A stretch of DNA of 64,000 nt, taken from assembly GCA_014804785.1 (NCBI GenBank), contig JAAUZD010000018.1, forward strand, positions 35,868 to 99,867, given 5' to 3'. The position numbers and the translations under genes are program-made. Shown in pieces: positions 61,499 through 64,000 of the stretch; position 1 is the first letter of the stretch, and each line of letters starts with the position of its first letter. This stretch comes from Lachnospiraceae bacterium (GTDB lineage Bacteria; Bacillota; Clostridia; Lachnospirales; Lachnospiraceae). The notes under the pieces were generated by a model. That model saw only the letters and a list, made by a program, of their open reading frames with translations. It searched no databases and was not told where the DNA came from.

Positions 61499-61858
61499 CT
61501 AAAACAAGCTAAGCTGTGTCTCGTCATATTTCACCTTTTTGGTCGTCAATTCCCAACCGCCCTGCCTAAGCCTCTGTACACGTTCCTTCTGATCTAACTT
61601 TGCCATGTACCCATTATCGACTTCTGGCGGCAGCGGAAGATAATATTCTTCTGGCAACGCCAATCCGTTTTCTTTACAGATTTTGGCAATTTCGCCTTTA
61701 TAGTAAATAATATGGTTCCTTGTAAGATTCATATTGCAGCCATCCGCCCAGAACGGGTCTACACAGCCTCTTTTATTATGGTCCTTCCAGATTTCCAGTT
61801 CTTTTATGACTGATTCCCTGTATTCAAGCAGCTGCTCCTGCACTGTCTTTTTCTTCAT
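61499..61858 (-). CDS. Hypothetical element protein ending in a clamp-like motif
   Basis: 119 residues. Helical N-terminal half with many aromatic and charged residues (WKDHNKRGCVDPFWADGC), then a basic stretch, ending ETQLSLF, an exact match to the clamp-binding consensus QL(S/D)LF. It overlaps the end of the methyltransferase gene by 4 bases. Confidence 0.72.
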   Translation of the reverse strand: MKKKTVQEQLLEYRESVIKELEIWKDHNKRGCVDPFWADGCNMNLTRNHIIYYKGEIAKICKENGLALPEEYYLPLPPEVDNGYMAKLDQKERVQRLRQGGWELTTKKVKYDETQLSLF

Positions 61859-62670
61859 TGCATCACCTCAGTAAGATTGAATAAATTCATCTGTCTTGCC
61901 GGCTCAAAATTCATCCATAAGATTTCTCTTTTCTTTGAGTTTGCCTGCGAATAACAGGTTGTCTCTTCCCTGTGCCATCCTTTCAGACGGTCATTATATA
62001 AATCATTGTCATATCCGGACAAAAGAACGGGGCCCTTGTGGACAAGCAGCACATCCAGTAAATCATTCTGGTCTTTATCTTCCATCTCACATCTGTACTG
62101 TTTCCCATGTCTGGTACCTAAAACATAAGGTGGGTCAGCGTAAATAAGCACATTTGGGTAATTAAATCTTCCTATCAGTTCCACAGCTGGTCTGTTTTCG
62201 ATCTGTACGCCCCGGAGCCGTTCTGCCGCCTGCATTATCTTATCCGGAAGATTCACCCAGTCTGTAGCAGCATATGCCCTTTCACGTCCCTGTACATCAT
62301 TCTTCCAGCCTACCTTCTCTCCTGTAGTGCGGAACCCATGCCCCATGTTGAGGCGTATGTAAAAATTAACTGCTTTCTGAAGACTATCTTCTGGTACCGC
62401 TGAAAATGCTTCGTCATACACCTGCCTTGCATACGGTGTCAGATAGATTTCACGTGCAAGCTGTTCTGGGTCCTTCCTAATCCATTCGAACAGGTTTATT
62501 ACATTTCCATCAAGGTCATTTACTGTTTCTATATTGCTTCTGGGTTTATTGAATAAAACTGCACCGCTTCCAAAGAACGCCTCTAAATAGCTGTGATGTT
62601 CAGGGAAGAAACTTATAATCCATTCTGCTATACTCCATTTACTCCCCGGATATTTCATGACTGCTTTCAT
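61855..62670 (-). CDS. DNA adenine methyltransferase (Dam/D12 class)
   Basis: Transfers a methyl group from SAM to adenine in DNA. 271 residues from the ATG at 62670, 1 base after the upstream stop. Motifs in order: SAM-binding KYPGSKWSIAEWI, FFGSGAVLFNK, and catalytic DPPYVLG. No restriction partner is adjacent, so it probably protects phage DNA or affects host gene timing. Near its end, RQMNLFNL resembles the clamp-binding motif. The recognition sequence cannot be told. Confidence 0.92.
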   Translation of the reverse strand: MKAVMKYPGSKWSIAEWIISFFPEHHSYLEAFFGSGAVLFNKPRSNIETVNDLDGNVINLFEWIRKDPEQLAREIYLTPYARQVYDEAFSAVPEDSLQKAVNFYIRLNMGHGFRTTGEKVGWKNDVQGRERAYAATDWVNLPDKIMQAAERLRGVQIENRPAVELIGRFNYPNVLIYADPPYVLGTRHGKQYRCEMEDKDQNDLLDVLLVHKGPVLLSGYDNDLYNDRLKGWHREETTCYSQANSKKREILWMNFEPARQMNLFNLTEVMQ

Positions 62671-62671
62671 G

Positions 62672-64000
62672 TCAACAAGGACCTCCTTCCGCGCCATGGA
62701 AAGCCCCAGCTGGATACATCCAAATATCATTTACATACACATCATCAGTAGTGAATTCTCCTGTGAGCAGGCTATGTATAGCATCTTTATCCCCATGATA
62801 TAAGCAGGATTGTGCACCGCCTATAAATGTTTCCAAATCGCACTTATTATCTAACGTAAACCCAAGAATCCTTTCATCCTGCTTTAGCAGTTCAAACTCT
62901 TCCGGGTACAGTTCCTTAATGCCTGCAAATAGTTTAGGCGTAGAGAAGATGCACATTGCACAGCTGCAGCGGTTCCACCCTGCTCTGTAGCAGGGGTGTG
63001 GATTGACATTATGCCTTTTCAGCACCTCCCACACATCCTTTTCAGAATAATCTATTACTGGTCTCCACTGGTGTACCGTCCGGTGTGCTTTTTTTTCTGC
63101 ATTCGTCCTGTGGATCTCCATTTCATTGTATTTGCTACGCCCCATGGACTCCCCACGACGTTCCCCTGAAACTATAAGGATTTTTACGTTTTCTTTCGTC
63201 TTTTTCAAATTGGATGTGACGCTATCTTGGACTGCTGCTTTCAGATTTCCACTGCACCACCTTCCCTGATGCGTGCTGCCTTTTGCGGGGAACTTATGAC
63301 GCTTGCCCCCTATCGTTTCCAGTTTTCCCAGTCTGTCCATATTTGACATCACCGTATCTGCCACCATAATCTTTAGATATGCACTACACCAGCGCCGACT
63401 TAAATCTCCTGTCTTTGCCGGGAATTTCATCCGGTGCCCTAGTTCTTTCAGCTGTTGCTCCATATCCTCTGTAGCCTGCTGTTTGATTTCCTGACACTTT
63501 ATGTAGTTCTGTGACAGCCGGCATTGCATTATCTCTCCTGTGTCCGGTTCCATCCATTCGATAGGCTCACTGGCACCGATTCGGTACAATTCTCCAAAGA
63601 AACCATTCACTCTCCAAGACACGCGGAGTGGCACTCCTTCCGATTCTGCAAAAGATTTAACGTAGTTCTGGGTACATCTCCAATCCATCCTACGGCTTGG
63701 GTGTCCACCGTCAATATCATGATGCCAGAATTCCATCTTTTCTTTTGGGACTCCCAATTCCACCAACTTGTAATAGCAGGCAATGCTGTCTTTTCCACCA
63801 GATAGCAGGATTACTATCAGATCATATTCTTCTAGCGGTAGAAGTTCCGGCAGTAATATACTTTTCATATGTTCTGAATCTGTACGTCCTTCTACTCTCG
63901 GTTTTATCTTTATCCCGTTTCCGTATATTGGTTCATCCGGTTTTCCATAGATAACAGGGGTAGCTTTCGTACAATCTGCATCCTTTATAAAATCCGGTTT
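62672..64000 (-). CDS. PAPS-reductase-family (ATP-pyrophosphatase) protein, 5' part outside window
   Basis: At least 442 codons; the reading frame is open to the right edge without a stop, and the internal ATG at 63868 has no ribosome-binding site, so the true start is beyond the window. The P-loop is LLSGGKDSIACYYKLVELG, with a C-terminal CYRAGWNRCSCAMC cluster that may bind metal or iron-sulfur. True sulfate reductases are shorter. Relatives in phages and in DNA phosphorothioation (DndC) use the same ATP-activating chemistry. The next gene downstream is the methyltransferase, so a DNA-modification role is possible but unproven. Confidence 0.8.
   Translation of the reverse strand, partial: KPDFIKDADCTKATPVIYGKPDEPIYGNGIKIKPRVEGRTDSEHMKSILLPELLPLEEYDLIVILLSGGKDSIACYYKLVELGVPKEKMEFWHHDIDGGHPSRRMDWRCTQNYVKSFAESEGVPLRVSWRVNGFFGELYRIGASEPIEWMEPDTGEIMQCRLSQNYIKCQEIKQQATEDMEQQLKELGHRMKFPAKTGDLSRRWCSAYLKIMVADTVMSNMDRLGKLETIGGKRHKFPAKGSTHQGRWCSGNLKAAVQDSVTSNLKKTKENVKILIVSGERRGESMGRSKYNEMEIHRTNAEKKAHRTVHQWRPVIDYSEKDVWEVLKRHNVNPHPCYRAGWNRCSCAMCIFSTPKLFAGIKELYPEEFELLKQDERILGFTLDNKCDLETFIGGAQSCLYHGDKDAIHSLLTGEFTTDDVYVNDIWMYPAGAFHGAEGGPC

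Larger units (their letters stand above)
53511..64000. mobile_element. Integrated element, probably prophage (one end only)
   Basis: Bounded on the left by the tRNA remnant and an integrase 80 bases away, then at least 10.4 kb of small overlapping genes unlike the host genes to the left. The content (Dam methyltransferase, GIY-YIG, ASCH-like, DUF551, zinc-ribbon proteins) is typical of Firmicutes prophage early regions. No repressor, terminase, capsid or conjugation genes are seen; the element continues past the right edge. Confidence 0.8.

Noticed and set aside
1..64000. Insertion sequences, CRISPR arrays or a replication origin
   Set aside because: No transposase-like frames, no regular repeat-spacer pattern and no DnaA-box cluster were seen by eye.

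Overview
The window looks like a chromosomal segment of a low- to mid-GC Gram-positive anaerobe of the Clostridia, most likely a gut Lachnospiraceae. The grounds are gene order (ylxM-ffh-rpsP-khpA-rimM-trmD-rplS-lepB-rbgA-rnhB; plsX-acpP-rnc-smc-ftsY; rpmF next to a YceD-family gene; ackA-pta beside tmcAL), purine-rich Shine-Dalgarno sites, sigma-A type promoters and lipoproteins. No database search was possible, so the family is an inference. Nearly every gene is on the minus strand; tmcAL is the only confident plus-strand gene.

Layout. 1-6.9 kb: translation and secretion cluster, read right to left from ylxM to a truncated rnhB. 6.9-10 kb: AraC-type regulator, membrane-anchored GH25 lysozyme, YitT-family membrane protein. 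10-17.8 kb: plsX-acpP-rnc-smc-ftsY-ilvA, probably one operon behind a promoter that carries a perfect 9-bp inverted repeat. 17.8-21.7 kb: ECF sigma factor, membrane partner and transglutaminase-like lipoprotein. 21.7-26.3 kb: rpmF, yceD-like, ackA, pta and divergent tmcAL. 26.3-39.4 kb: a sugar-uptake-like locus of unusual make-up. Two large paralogous lipoproteins (N-terminal propeller-like part plus C-terminal solute-binding part) bracket two MalF/MalG-type permeases, a very long HlyD-type adaptor and an ATPase-less MacB-like protein. A diguanylate cyclase lies downstream and a GH13 enzyme upstream. 39.4-47.4 kb: UPF0210/UPF0237 pair, WalJ-like hydrolase, FtsA-like protein with a long tail, coaE and polA. 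47.4-53.2 kb: an orphan anti-sigma-like gene, then N-acetylglucosamine use (nagA, nagB, PTS EIICB, EIIA, LicT-type antiterminator) with a RAT/terminator pair in front of the antiterminator gene.

53.5-64 kb is one end of an integrated element, probably a prophage. A tyrosine integrase lies next to a 23-bp tRNA 3' remnant (leucine-type) followed by a terminator. Beyond it are about twenty small, tightly packed minus-strand genes: zinc-ribbon proteins, GIY-YIG, ASCH-like, DUF551, a Dam-type methyltransferase and a PAPS-reductase-like protein cut by the window edge. Four of these proteins carry sequences resembling the bacterial sliding-clamp-binding motif. No structural phage genes are visible, so prophage versus other integrative element is undecided.

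The least ordinary parts are the composite transporter/adaptor/GGDEF locus, the clamp-motif cluster in the element, the plsX inverted repeat, three promoters built into the previous gene's terminator, and a small phage gene broken twice in A-runs.
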